NCBI GenBank assembly: GCA_963783245.1
Contig: CAWAMS010000003.1
Location: 248,001-312,000, forward strand
Source: Bog-473 sp963783245
GTDB taxonomy: Bacteria > Actinomycetota > Acidimicrobiia > Acidimicrobiales > RAAP-2
Reading direction: 5' to 3'
Length of the DNA: 64,000 nt
The notes below the pieces were generated by a model. The model saw only the letters and a list, made by a program, of their open reading frames with translations, was not told the DNA's origin and did no database searches. The number at the start of each line of letters is the position of its first letter. Within the stretch, counting starts at the first letter, position 1. Positions 10,324-19,711 of this stretch are shown one piece after another. A program made the position numbers and the translations under genes.

Positions 10324-11693
10324 CTGGTCTCTCCTTGGGTCGGGCCTCGAGGGGCGCATTCGGGACGTACCAGCCCGAGGTTCTCACGCAGCGTCGTCCC
10401 GGCATAGTGGTCACGGAAGACGCCACGGCGCTGGAGCTCGGGGACGACGAGGCGAACCATGTCCTCGTAGGCGCCGGGCGAATGGGTGGCCGCGATGACG
10501 AATCCGTCGCAGGCATCGCTCGTGAACCACTCCTCCATCTGGTCGGCGACTTCGGCGCCGGTACCCACGAACCGGGGGCCCTGCAAGAGGGTGGCGCGGT
10601 GGCCGGCCAGGTCCGCCAGGGTCACCGTGTCCCCACCGATATGGGCCCGCAGGTTCTGCACCAGGCCCCGGATACCCGAGACCGATTCGATCAGTTCATC
10701 GGTGATCGGCGCGTCGAGATCGAGACCCGCAAAGTCGTAGTTCATCAGCTCGGAGAGCAAGGTCAATGAGGCCATGGGGTCGACGAAATCGTGGAGGAAC
10801 ATCTGCTCGCGCTCCTGGGCCTGAGCGGTCGACTCCCCCACCACCGTGTACGCCATCGGCAGCATCTTCACCGAATCGGGGTCACGGCCCGCTTCGCCGA
10901 TGCGCGCCTTCTGGTCCTTGTAGTGATTGCGCGCCACCTCAATGCTGGGATCACCGGTGAAGATGACCTCGGCCCACCGGGAGGCGAAGTCCCGTCCCCG
11001 GCCCGATGAACCCGCCTGCAGCAGAACGGGGCGACCCTGGGGTGAGCGGGGGACCGTCAGCGGGCCGCGGACACGGAACCACTGGCCCTCATGGTTGAGC
11101 TCATGCACCTTCTGCGGATCGGCGAACACGCCGCCGACGCGGTCGAGCACCAACGCATCGTCCTCCCAGGTGTCCCAGAGCCCCGTGGTGGCCTCGAGGA
11201 ACTCGTCGGCCCGGTCATAGCGCTCGTCGTGGTCCAGCACCTGGTCCAGGCCGAAATTCTGGGCCTCGCTGTCGTTGACGGAGGTCACGATGTTCCAGGC
11301 CGCTCGACCGCCCGTCAGGTGGTCGAGGGTGGCGAAGGTCCGGGCCACGTGGAACGGCGAGTAGTAGGTCGTCGAATAGGTGGCACCGAGACCGATCGAT
11401 CGGGTCGCACCGGCGATGACCCCCAGCACGATGCTCAGATCGATCTTGACCGGGCGTGCACCGTACCGAACGGCCTCGGCCACCGAACCGCCGTAGATAC
11501 CCGGCATGGCGAGACGATCGTCGAAGAACATCATGTCGAAACAACCCTCTTCGAGGGTGCGGCCGAGCTTCTGGTAGTAGCTCGACGTCAGGAACCCGTG
11601 TTCGGTCGCCGGATGGCGCCACGAGCCGGCGTAGACAGTGGCGTTGCCCGCCTGCATGAACCCGACCAGCGACATCTGCTTCACCGCACTCAC
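10320..11693 (-). CDS. LLM-class FMNH2-dependent monooxygenase (NtaA/SnaA/DszA type)
   Basis: Intact 457-residue monooxygenase, the long form typical of nitrilotriacetate/dibenzothiophene-sulfone monooxygenases. Diagnostic segments are FMQAGNATVYAGSWRHP, MMFFDDRLAMPGIYGGS, GRAAWNIVTSVNDSEAQNFG and RPVLLQAGSSGRGRDFA. It would need a separate FMN reductase, and none is recognised in the window. GTG start; the stop overlaps the DapB-like gene. An SDR lies upstream, making a three-gene oxidative unit behind the palindrome at 12691. Confidence 0.88.
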   Translation of the reverse strand: MSAVKQMSLVGFMQAGNATVYAGSWRHPATEHGFLTSSYYQKLGRTLEEGCFDMMFFDDRLAMPGIYGGSVAEAVRYGARPVKIDLSIVLGVIAGATRSIGLGATYSTTYYSPFHVARTFATLDHLTGGRAAWNIVTSVNDSEAQNFGLDQVLDHDERYDRADEFLEATTGLWDTWEDDALVLDRVGGVFADPQKVHELNHEGQWFRVRGPLTVPRSPQGRPVLLQAGSSGRGRDFASRWAEVIFTGDPSIEVARNHYKDQKARIGEAGRDPDSVKMLPMAYTVVGESTAQAQEREQMFLHDFVDPMASLTLLSELMNYDFAGLDLDAPITDELIESVSGIRGLVQNLRAHIGGDTVTLADLAGHRATLLQGPRFVGTGAEVADQMEEWFTSDACDGFVIAATHSPGAYEDMVRLVVPELQRRGVFRDHYAGTTLRENLGLVRPECAPRGPTQGETR

Positions 11694-11786
11694 CTTGACT
11701 CTCTTCGAATTCTGAGGAACTATGGACCTCGGCTGCGCTCGTCGGCCCCGCGCTGCTGCGGCACGGTCGACGACGCGCGAACGGGC

Positions 11787-12542
11787 TCAGGTGTTGCGGC
11801 CGCCGTTCACGCCGATCACCTGTCCCGTGATGTAGCCGGCCTCTTGCGAGACGAGGAACGAACAGGCGTGGGCGATGTCCTCGGGCGTGCCGGCACGTCG
11901 GACCGGGGTGAGCTCGGCATTCTCCTCCACGCTCCGGCCGAGGAGGCCCCGGCGCTCGGATCCGCGCAGCATGGGCGTATCGATGAAACCGGGAGGGATC
12001 GTGTTGACGGTGATCCCCTTTGGGGCGAGCTCGAGGGCGAGTGCTTTGGTGAACCCGATGAGGCCGGCTTTCGACGTGACGTAGTGCACCATGTACGGCT
12101 GGCCGGACTGCGCGCTCGACGACGAGATGTTGACGATCCGGCCCCAGCCCGCTTCGATCATGTCCGGCACGACGGCCTGGGAAAAGTAGAACGGACCGTT
12201 CAGGTTGACTTCCATGATCCGGTTCCACTTGTCGTCGGTGATGCTGAGGAACTCCTTGAACCCGGGAATTCCCGCATTGTTGACGAGGACGATGGGCGGA
12301 CCGACCTCGGTCCGGACCCGCTGCACCGCCGCATTCACCTGGATCCGATCGGAAACGTCGACGCCACCGAAGGCGAAGCCCTCCAACCCGCGCGCACTGA
12401 TCTCGCCCGTCACGGACTCGGCCGCGTCCGCGTCCAGATCGAGCACGACGACGGCATAGCCGTCCTCGGCCAGACGGATGGCAATGGCCCGCCCGATGCC
12501 CGAGCCACCACCGGTCACGATGGCCACGCCCCGGCTGCTCAT
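11787..12542 (-). CDS. short-chain dehydrogenase/reductase
   Basis: Intact 251-residue classical SDR, FabG-like. Seen: cofactor motif TGGGSGIGRAIA, an acidic residue after beta-2 (VVLDLDAD) suggesting NAD(H), NNAG, catalytic Ser in ISSSSAQSG, YVTSK (Tyr and Lys), and the C-terminal VNGG. The ATG at 12542 is chosen for its GGAGG site; a longer extension upstream has no SDR character. It heads the SDR, NtaA-type monooxygenase, DapB-like operon. A close relative lies at 58669-59413, including the SSSSAQ and MV/MAHY segments. Confidence 0.9.
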   Translation of the reverse strand: MSSRGVAIVTGGGSGIGRAIAIRLAEDGYAVVVLDLDADAAESVTGEISARGLEGFAFGGVDVSDRIQVNAAVQRVRTEVGPPIVLVNNAGIPGFKEFLSITDDKWNRIMEVNLNGPFYFSQAVVPDMIEAGWGRIVNISSSSAQSGQPYMVHYVTSKAGLIGFTKALALELAPKGITVNTIPPGFIDTPMLRGSERRGLLGRSVEENAELTPVRRAGTPEDIAHACSFLVSQEAGYITGQVIGVNGGRNT

Positions 12543-12619
12543 GCGAACGCCTCCGTGCTCACCAGGGCCGTCGGATCGTCGCCGGAGAGGCCAGGGCACT
12601 CGGCGGTACTCATGGGCAT
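12539..12619 (-). CDS. possible 26-residue leader ORF coupled to the SDR
   Basis: ATG at 12617-12619 with a strong GGAGG five bases upstream opens a 26-codon frame whose TGA overlaps the SDR ATG (ATGA). It contains one Cys near its start and no recognisable domain. Two similar short frames precede the genes at 21669 and 27277. It could be a real leader peptide, or an N-terminal extension cut off by the indels common in this window. Confidence 0.3.
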   Translation of the reverse strand: MPMSTAECPGLSGDDPTALVSTEAFA

Positions 12620-12690
12620 TCGTCCTCCGTTTCGATCACGCGCCGGCCTGATTGACCAAGGGCGCGACCTGGCATCCTATGAAGACATAG

Positions 12691-12708
12691 TTCTTCCGTC
12701 AAGAGAAC
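12691..12708. promoter_or_regulatory. RTTCT-N9-AGAAY palindrome upstream of SDR operon
   Basis: TTCTTCCGTCAAGAGAAC (with G at 12690) has arms GTTCT and AGAAC separated by nine bases, in the gap between the SDR leader and the reductase gene. The same geometry occurs at 21764-21781 and 42747-42764. It is a likely operator for the 12542-9258 operon. Confidence 0.5.
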
Positions 12709-12741
12709 CTTATTTCCGCCCCTTTGCCGGGCTCCCCGAGG

Positions 12742-13794
12742 TCAGAGGGGTTCGTACTCGATGGCGAGCGAGGCACTGGTGGGCAACGACTGGCACGTCA
12801 GCGCCCACCCTTCCTCCACTTCTTCGGGGGTCAGGGCATCGTTCACCCGCATGGTGACGGTGCCTTCCTTCACGAATGCCATGCAGGTGGCACAGTTGCC
12901 GGCTTCGCACGAGTAGGGCGCCGACAGGCCCGCCCGGCGCGCCGTCTCGAGCACCGTGTCGCCGGCGCGGTAGGGAATCTGATTCCTCTTGCCCCGGAGG
13001 ATGACGACGATCGCCTCGGGTGTCGCTGCCCCCTCCGGTTCGGCGACGGGCGGCGATCCGGTGTCGCCAGAGGTCGTGAAACGCTCGATGAAGATGTCGT
13101 CGGCCTCGACGCCCATGCCCAGGAGCGTGCCTTCGACGAGGTCCATGAACGGTCCGGGGCCGCAGATGTAGAAGTCGGCACCGAGATCGCATCCGACGAA
13201 TCGGGTGATCGACGCTGCGTCGAGGAACCCGCGTTCTGTGTCCAGGTGGTGCTGGACGTCGAACCTCTCGGGGTATTCCCGTCGAAGTGCCTCGAGGACC
13301 CCGTCGAAAATGATCGAGTCGGCGTCCCGGTTGGCGTAAAGGAGGCGGACGGGCCGCTCGGACACGGCGAGCACGCTCTTGGTGATGGACATCACCGGCG
13401 TGATACCGCTTCCTCCGCAAAAGGCGACGATCGGACGGCTCTCGCCTCGTACGCAGAAAAGGCCGGCGGGGCGGGTGACTTCCAGAAGGTCGCCTTCGGA
13501 AACGTGGTCGATGAGCCAATTCGACACGCAACCGCCGGGAACCCGCTTGACCGTGACGGTGAGGTCGTCGTCGACGTACGGCGCGCTCGACATGGAGTAG
13601 CAGCGGGCATGCTCGTCCCCGTCCGTGTGGACCCGGAACGAGCAGAACTGCCCGGGCTCGTACGAAAACGCGTCCCGAAGTTCGGGAGGCACCTCCAGCA
13701 CGAACGAGCGGGCATCCTCGGTCTCGTGCACGACCCTCTTGACCCGGAGTGGGCGATACCCGTGCCGTCGGACGGCGTCTTCGTGTGCCGTCAC
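12742..13794 (-). CDS. FAD/[2Fe-2S] oxygenase reductase (KshB-like)
   Basis: Intact 350-residue electron-transfer protein: an N-terminal FAD domain (RCYSMSS about residues 64-70), an NAD(P)H domain (GGSGITP about 127-133), and a C-terminal plant-type ferredoxin domain with cysteines near 296, 301, 304 and 334 (CEAGNCATC plus CQ). This order matches class IA/III reductases such as KshB that feed two-component Rieske oxygenases. It is the only such reductase visible and may serve the Rieske proteins at 19712 and 45421. GTG start, weak ribosome site; the promoter region is shared with the amidohydrolase at 14036. Confidence 0.88.
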   Translation of the reverse strand: MTAHEDAVRRHGYRPLRVKRVVHETEDARSFVLEVPPELRDAFSYEPGQFCSFRVHTDGDEHARCYSMSSAPYVDDDLTVTVKRVPGGCVSNWLIDHVSEGDLLEVTRPAGLFCVRGESRPIVAFCGGSGITPVMSITKSVLAVSERPVRLLYANRDADSIIFDGVLEALRREYPERFDVQHHLDTERGFLDAASITRFVGCDLGADFYICGPGPFMDLVEGTLLGMGVEADDIFIERFTTSGDTGSPPVAEPEGAATPEAIVVILRGKRNQIPYRAGDTVLETARRAGLSAPYSCEAGNCATCMAFVKEGTVTMRVNDALTPEEVEEGWALTCQSLPTSASLAIEYEPL

Positions 13795-13857
13795 GTGGGT
13801 GGAGAGCTTCGATGCAGACCCGACCTTGCCCTCATGCGCCCGATTCTAGCAGTGGCC

Positions 13858-13874
13858 TGAGAATCACGTTCTCA
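13858..13874. promoter_or_regulatory. GAGAAT-CAC-GTTCTC palindrome
   Basis: TGAGAATCACGTTCTCA is an almost perfect inverted repeat (arms GAGAAt/GTTCTC, 3-bp spacer, plus flanking T/A) in the 241-bp divergent gap between the reductase (13794) and the amidohydrolase (14036). It is the best example of a motif repeated at 21062, 24873, 31127, 35193 and 42737. Downstream in the same gap CGATAAT occurs twice, near 13959 and 13979; its meaning is unknown. Confidence 0.55.
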
Positions 13875-14035
13875 CACTGGAGGTGCGCTCCACGGTGGAG
13901 ATTGAACCTGGCGAGACAACGCAACTCCACCGCATCGCCGTGTTGGGCCTTTGGTACGATAATCCACCTCACGCCATTCGATAATGACATGGCGATCAGG
14001 CGACAACGTCGCTATCCCCCGGCAAAGGAGTCGAC

Positions 14036-15295
14036 ATGGCACGACCACGCACGCCACAGCCTCCCGTCCACCTCGTCAGTGCCCGCATGCTCGACATCGT
14101 CAGCGGCGAATTGGTCGCACCGGGTGACCTGCTCGTTGAAGGGGACCGCATCACCGGCGTGTCGCCGGAAGCAGTGCCGCACGATGCGGTGGAGATCGAT
14201 CTCGGGGACATGACGATGCTTCCCGGCTTGATGGACATGGAAGTCAACCTGGTGATGGGCGGCCCGAACCATGCCAGCCCCCTGATCCCGGTACAGGAAG
14301 ATCCGGCCTTGCGCATGCTCCGAGCCGTCGCGAACGCGCGCCGGACCCTCCGGGCCGGCTTCACGACGGTGCGCAATCTCGGGCTGTTCGTGCAGACCGG
14401 AGGCCTCCTGCTCGATGTGGCGCTCATGAAGGCGATCGACATGGGCTGGGTGGACGGCCCACGCATCGTCCCGGCGGGGCACGCCATCAGCCCGACGGGC
14501 GGTCACCTCGACCCCACCATGTTCCAGGCGCTGGCGCCACACGTGCTCCCGCTCACCGTCGAAGAGGGCATCGCCAACGGCGTGGCCGAAGTGCGCAAGG
14601 CCGTCCGTTACCAGATCAAGTACGGCGCCAAAGTCATCAAAGTGAGCGCGTCGGGCGGTGTCATGTCCCACACGGGTCCGGCAGGTGCCCGGCAGTACTC
14701 CACGGAAGAACTCGAGGCCATCGTCGACGAAGCCCACCGCGCCGGCCTGAAGGTCGCCGCGCACTGTCATGGCGACGAGGCGATCCGCGTCGCCGTCGAA
14801 TCAGGCATCGACTGCATCGAACACGGCTCGCTGATGAGCGACGAGACCATGGGCGTGTTCATTGCGCACAACACCTTCCTGGTGGCCACCACATATCTGG
14901 CTGACGGCATGGACGTGTCCCATGCCGCCCCTGAACTCCAAGCCAAAGCGGCCGAGGTGTTTCCCCGCGGCACGCGAGACCATCAGCAAGGCCATCGCCC
15001 GGGGTGCCCGCATCGCGTGCGGAACAGATGCCCCGGCCATTCCCCATGGCCGCAACGCCAAGGAGCTCGTCGCTCTGGTCAACCGTGGGCATGACACCCC
15101 TGCAGGCGCTCCGCGCCGCCACGCTCGTCTCAGCCGAGCTCATCGACGTCGCACGACCGCGGGCGCCTCGAAGAGGGCCTCCTGGCCGACATCATCGCCG
15201 TCCCGGGCGACCCGCTCAGCGACATCTCCGTCACCGAGTCGGTCGGCTTCGTCATGAAGGGCGGCCAGATCTACCGCCACGACGAGAGCACCTGA
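14036..15295 (+). CDS. amidohydrolase-family protein lacking the HxH metal motif (frame breaks)
   Basis: Imidazolonepropionase/Xaa-Pro-dipeptidase-like amidohydrolase of about 419 residues; AAAGGAG six bases before the ATG fixes the start. Lys (VIKVSASGG), His (AAHCHGD), His (IEHGSLM) and Asp (CGTDAPAIPH) ligand positions are visible. However, the strand-1 motif that is normally DxHxH reads GLMDMEVNL, so both histidines are missing. Frames change near 14970, 15090 and 15160, none of them close to that motif. The loss therefore looks real, and the metal centre must be mononuclear, unusual or absent. It is followed two bases later by an esterase. Confidence 0.78.
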
Positions 15296-15296
15296 C

Positions 15297-16201
15297 ATGG
15301 CCGTCGACGATTTCCACCCCGATCTCCGCGGCGTCGCCCGCTGGCTCCCGCGCGGCGGGATCGGGCCCCGGACACTCAAGCCGATTCGGCTGCTGACCGG
15401 GTTGCAGTCCCGAACAGCGACGAAGTCCGTCGAGGTCAGGCCCGTCGCTGCCGTCTCCGTACGGGTGCACCGGCCGTCACGGTCAGCCAGAGACCGCTGC
15501 CGGCGATGCTGTGGATCCACGGAGGCGGGATGGTGATGGGCACGGCGGCGCAAGACGACGCTCTCTGTCGTCGTTTCTCCCAGGAGCTCGGGATCATCGT
15601 GGCGGCTGTCGACTATCGGCTTGCCCCGGAACATCCGTTTCCGGTACCCCTTCACGATTGCCATGACGCCCTGTTGTGGCTCGCGCAGCAGCCCGAGGTC
15701 GACACGACCCGCATCGTCGTCGGCGGAGCGAGCGCCGGCGGCGGACTTGCCGCCGGGTTGGCACTGCTCGCCCACCGCCGCGGCGAGGTCCAGCTCGCCT
15801 TCCAACTCTTGACCTACCCGATGCTCGACGACCGCACGGCGACCCGCGTCGACCCGGGTGCGAGCAAGCGCAGATTGTGGAGCAACACATCGAACCGATT
15901 CGGCTGGCAGTCCTATCTGGGCCAGGCGCCGGGTGGTACCGAGGTCGACGGGCTGGCTGCGCCGGCACGTGTCGACGACCTCTCCCACTTGCCCCCAGCA
16001 TGGATCGGCGTCGGAACCTCGGACCTCTTCCATGACGAAGACGTCGCCTACGCGGCGCGACTCAATGCCGCCGGAGTCGCCTGCGCCCTGGACGTGGTCC
16101 AGGGCGCATTCCACGGCTTCGATCTCGTCCGGCCGAAGGCGGGCGTGTCGCAGGCTTTTCACTCTTCGCAGATAGCAGCCCTTGCTGCAGCGCTCGACTG
16201 A
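15297..16201 (+). CDS. alpha/beta hydrolase fold-3 (HSL-type esterase; frame break)
   Basis: About 300-residue esterase/lipase of the hormone-sensitive-lipase family. Hallmarks: oxyanion motif IHGGGMVMG, VDYRLAPEHPFP, nucleophile GGASAGGGLAAG, acid Asp in GTSDLFHDED and His in GAFHGFD. The frame changes near 15480, before LPAMLWIHGGG. The ATG is two bases after the amidohydrolase stop, so the pair forms a small hydrolytic operon starting from the 13.8-14.0 kb promoter region. It ends 12 bp from the convergent SDR. Confidence 0.83.
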
Positions 16202-16213
16202 CGCGTCGAGGGC

Positions 16214-17036
16214 TCAGCCGGGGAAGAAGACGCCGGCGACCGCGCCGCCGTCGACGAGCAGGTCCGTCCCGGTGATGAAGTTCGCCTGCGGTCCACACAG
16301 GAACTCCGCCGCCGCGGCAATGTCGTCAGGGGTGCCCAGACGTCCCGAGCCGCTCCCCGACACCATCGACTGCATGAACTCGCCACTGGGGCCGCTGAGC
16401 TCGGCCACGCCCATGGGCGTCGAGATGACCCCGGGCGAGATGGAGTTGACCCGGGCCCGACGGCGACCCCAGGGGACCGACGCCGCCCGGACGCGCACCT
16501 GGTTCGCGCGCTTGGCAATCCCGTACGCAAAGCCCGGGTCGGCGATGGCGCTTTCGGCGAGTTCCGGCAGGTCGAGCAGTGACGCGGTCGGCGTCGTGGC
16601 GAGGAGGCGCTCGAAGTCGGGATCCTGGGGCATCATGGATCCGGCACTCGAGGCGATGAAGACGCCGGCCCCGCCAGGTGCAATGACCGCACCGAAAGCG
16701 TCGAGCATGAGCGCAGCACCGAGGAGGTCGACGCGCAGGATGGCGCCGACCGAAGCCTGGACGGGTGACAGTCCCGCGGTGTGGACCAGAACATCGACCC
16801 GGCCGAGCTCCGTGGCGGCGGAAGCCAGCGCGGCAACAGACGTCTCGTCCGACACGTCCGTCACCTGCTCGACCACAAGATGGCCTTCGACCCGGAGACG
16901 CTCGGCCGCTTCCCCGAGAGTGGACGGTTTGACGTCGGCCAACAACAGCGTCGACTCCGGAGCCGAGCCGTCTGGCGATGGCGAGCCCCATCCCACCGAT
17001 TCCGGTCACGACGACGACGCGATCACCCTCACTCAT
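16214..17036 (-). CDS. short-chain dehydrogenase/reductase (frame break)
   Basis: SDR of about 273 residues. The start MSEGDRVVVVTGIGGMGLAI carries the Rossmann motif in one frame and the remainder continues in another after a break near 16965. Later motifs are SSAGSMM (catalytic Ser region), YGIAK (Tyr and Lys), NSISPGVISTPMG and VDGGAVAG. The catalytic segment includes an insertion between Ser and Tyr of about 37 residues, longer than in classical SDRs (about 13). It is the last gene of the seven-gene operon that starts at 21669. Confidence 0.8.
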
Positions 17037-17094
17037 GCCACACCCTCCCCTTTTCGGTTTGCGGAGGCCCACCGTAGACCGCGCTCACCCATGC

Positions 17095-17956
17095 TCACCG
17101 GCCTGCGACGAACGGGAAGATCCGGGTGAAGTCCGTACCGGGTTCGTTCGCCGCGAACCGCTCCCACAAAGTCGGCAATCGCCTCACCGACAGCTGTGGA
17201 TGAACTCCCGCCCTCCGCCTCACGGAGGTAGAGCCGCACATCCTTCGCCATCAACGAGTTCGAGAAACCCGAGGCGTAGAAGCCCGTCAGTACATGATGT
17301 CGAAATTTGTCACTTGTGGCGGCGCTCTGGCCGCTCGACGTTTCGAGCACATCCAGCATGGTGGCCATGTCCAGACCCACTGAGAGGCCATAGACGATTG
17401 CTTCGCTCGCTGCGGCGAGCGCTGTGGCCGAAAGGAAGTTGTTGGCCAACTTCATGGCTTGGGCCATCCCGGGATGGCCGCCCACACGTCGTCGCCGGTC
17501 GCTCAATCCGGCGAGCACCGGCTCGGAGCGCGCGACGGCGCCGTCGGAGCCGGCATACATCACCATGAGGGTACGGGCGCGGGCACCAGCGACGCCGCCC
17601 GAGACCGGTGCATCGAGGTAGTCGACTGCGGCCTCGGCGAGCAGCGCACACACCCTCGTGGCCGCGTGCACCCCGATCGTCGACGTCTCGATCACGTGGG
17701 TCACTCGTGAACCGTCGGTGCCGACGATCTGGCTGCACACGTCTTCGGAGGCCGCACCGTCGGGCAGGCTGAGGACGATCACCTCGGTCCGGCGCGCCAC
17801 CTCGGGCACATTGGCCACGCTGGTCGACCCTTCAGGCGCCCCAGCCGGCCCGGCCGCGTCATGGGCCACGACGTCGAAGCCGGCCTGTGCGAGATTGGCC
17901 GCCAGCACGCCACCCATGTGGCCGAGACCGATACATCCGATTGTCTCCGCTGCCAC
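17095..17956 (-). CDS. 3-hydroxyisobutyrate-dehydrogenase-like oxidoreductase (frame break)
   Basis: Beta-hydroxyacid dehydrogenase family, about 286 residues: GCIGLGHMGGVLAANLAQAG (Rossmann), DAPVSGGVAGA (substrate loop), and GMAQAMKLANNFLSAT with the family's catalytic Lys. The apparent reading frame runs on to 17033, but the other frame gives a natural C-terminus (LWERFAANEPGTDFTRIFPF, then a stop at 17095), so I place a break near 17170. GTG start, two bases before the stop of the preceding CMD-like gene. It probably oxidises a hydroxy-acid intermediate; substrate unknown. Confidence 0.82.
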
Positions 17957-17958
17957 AG

Positions 17959-18341
17959 TCAGGGCTTCCGTTCGACGCGGAGGGCTTGAATCTCCCGACG
18001 TGCGGCAAGCGCCGCCGGCGCCCCACAGTAGGCGGCGATCTGGAACAGGAGCTCGTCAAGCTCTGCATCGGTGACGCCGGTCTGGCGCTGCGCGGCGGCG
18101 TGGAGTCGCGAACTCCTGCATCCGCCCGAGCGCCGCCGTCATCGCCATGACCAACAGGCTGCGATCGCGAGGCGAAAGTGGCCCACCGCGGGCCCAGACG
18201 CCCCAGGCCATGGAGGTCACATAGTCCTGGAACTCGACGGCGACCGGGTCGGGATCGGCGTTCATCCCGTCGACATAGGCGTCACCGAGAATGCTCTCGG
18301 CGCATGGCACGTGCGACGTGCAGCCGCTCGGATTCGTCCAT
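17959..18341 (-). CDS. carboxymuconolactone decarboxylase-like protein (frame breaks)
   Basis: Small AhpD/CMD-fold protein of about 126 residues. An excellent AAAGGAGG five bases before the ATG sets the start (MDESERLHVARAMR). Breaks near 18300 and 18112 join it to ILGDAYVDGMNADPDPVAV and then AELDELLFQIAAYCGAPAA, the C-terminal gamma-CMD signature. Known members decarboxylate or delactonise ring-cleavage products or act as peroxidases; which applies is not visible. It lies between an LLM oxidoreductase and a hydroxyacid dehydrogenase in the Rieske operon. Confidence 0.75.
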
Positions 18342-18374
18342 TGGTCCTCCTTTGGTGATGGAGTCTGCCCGACC

Positions 18375-19332
18375 TCAACTCGAGGCGATCGATGCCACGT
18401 ACTCGCGCGTGCGCTGCGCCGACGCCAACTTCTCGTCGCGCGTGTCGCCGATGGGCACTATCCGCACCGAGAGGTCCGTCGTTCCGGCATCGGCAAAGGA
18501 CTGCAGTCGTCGGGCGATCGACGCTTCGCTCCCCGCCGCGAGGATGTCCCCCACCGTGCGGGCGTCGCCCCGGTCGAGCAATTTCTGGTAGTTCGGCGAG
18601 ACATCGGATTCCGAAAGGATCCGGTTGGTACGGCTCACCGCCACCTCGACCTCGTCCTCTCGACACAGGCACACGGGCACACCGGCCACGATCCGAGGCG
18701 GTCGGCGGCCAGCCGCCTCGGCCGCTGCGGTGATCGTGGGCGCCACGTGCGAGCCGATCGCCCGCTCGTCGGCCAACCAGAGAATGGTGCCGTCGGTCCG
18801 CTCCCCCGCCAGGCGGAGCATCATCGGGCCCAGGGCGGCGATCATCACCGAAGTGGGCGCGATGTCGGTGATGTCGAGCGGATTGTGCACCCGGAACATC
18901 TCGTTCTCGACGTCGACCATTCCGGGTCCCTGCAACGCCGGGTCGAGCACGTCGAGGTAGGCGGCCATGGTGGCAGCGGGATGCTCGTAGGGAAGGCCCA
19001 GCATCTCGTCGATCACCCAGTGGTGCGAGACCCCGAGACCCAGGGTCAAGCGACCGTCGACACACCGCCTGCACGGACAGGGCCTGTTGGGCCAGCGCGA
19101 TCGGGTGCCTCGGCTGCACCGGCACCACTGCGGTCCCGATCTCGATGCGGCTGGTCCGCATGCCGATCAGCGTGGCCGCGGTCAGGGCATCGAAGTCGTC
19201 GGGAATCTGGGGAACCCAGACCGACGCCAGCCCTGCGTCCTCCGCCCATTGCACATCGGCCAACAGCCGCTCGATCTTTGTCGCGTAGCGGCCGCGCTCG
19301 GGACCTGCCATCACGCCTATCCGCACGCGCAC
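18375..19332 (-). CDS. LLM-class F420-dependent oxidoreductase (frame break)
   Basis: About 318-residue luciferase-like protein: RIGVMAGPERGRYATKIERL, GLASVWVPQIPDDFDAL, RIEIGTAVVPVQPRHPI, then after a break near 19060 RLTLGLGVSHHWVIDEMLG and a C-terminal ASIARRLQSFADAGTTDLSV. The last segment and overall length match the F420-linked LLM subgroup of mycobacteria rather than the long FMN monooxygenases. Two closely spaced GTG starts exist (19332 and 19326). It sits between the small companion protein and a CMD-like protein in the Rieske operon. Confidence 0.8.
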
Positions 19333-19368
19333 TCTTCCTCTTGCTTCACGAAAAGGGCAGCGGGCAGA

Positions 19369-19698
19369 TCAGACAGCCGGCTCGACGACGACGTCGATGC
19401 TGGCCGCACCGCTGTCGGGCACCCTCGCCTGCCGCCACACCTCGACGGGAAACGAGACGTTGACCAAGGAATAGGACAACGTGAGCAACCGGCCGGCGTC
19501 GTCGGGAAGGTCGTTGAGATCGAGGTTGTCGAGGTAGGCGAGCACGTCTTCGAGCCGCGGGAACACCGCGTCATAGAAGGCCTGCATCTCGTCCATGGAG
19601 CTCGCCAGCCGCTTACCGAACCGCTCCGCCTCGGTGGCGAGGCACCAGTCGGCAAAGGGTTCGAGGTCGGCGAACTCGGGAGGCAGTGACGTGGTCAT
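19369..19698 (-). CDS. small acidic protein downstream of Rieske oxygenase
   Basis: 109 residues, acidic, no signal peptide, membrane segment or metal-ligand cluster; only one Cys. The ATG at 19698 has GAGGGG about six bases upstream and lies 14 bases after the Rieske stop, so it is co-translated. I do not recognise a named domain. Its helical, Leu/Asp-rich composition and tight coupling suggest an accessory or beta-like subunit of the oxygenase. That is inference only. Confidence 0.7.
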   Translation of the reverse strand: MTTSLPPEFADLEPFADWCLATEAERFGKRLASSMDEMQAFYDAVFPRLEDVLAYLDNLDLNDLPDDAGRLLTLSYSLVNVSFPVEVWRQARVPDSGAASIDVVVEPAV

Positions 19699-19711
19699 CG
19701 GATCCCCTCGC

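Noticed and set aside
9363..12857. Long plus-strand frames (468 and 588 codons) opposite the DapB-like, monooxygenase and SDR genes
   Set aside because: They are antisense shadows in GC-rich DNA: Arg/Gly/Pro-rich translation with no motifs, whereas the minus strand carries full family signatures.
13950..13990. Direct repeat CGATAAT before the amidohydrolase at 14036
   Set aside because: Only seven bases, two copies; too short to support as a regulatory feature by itself.
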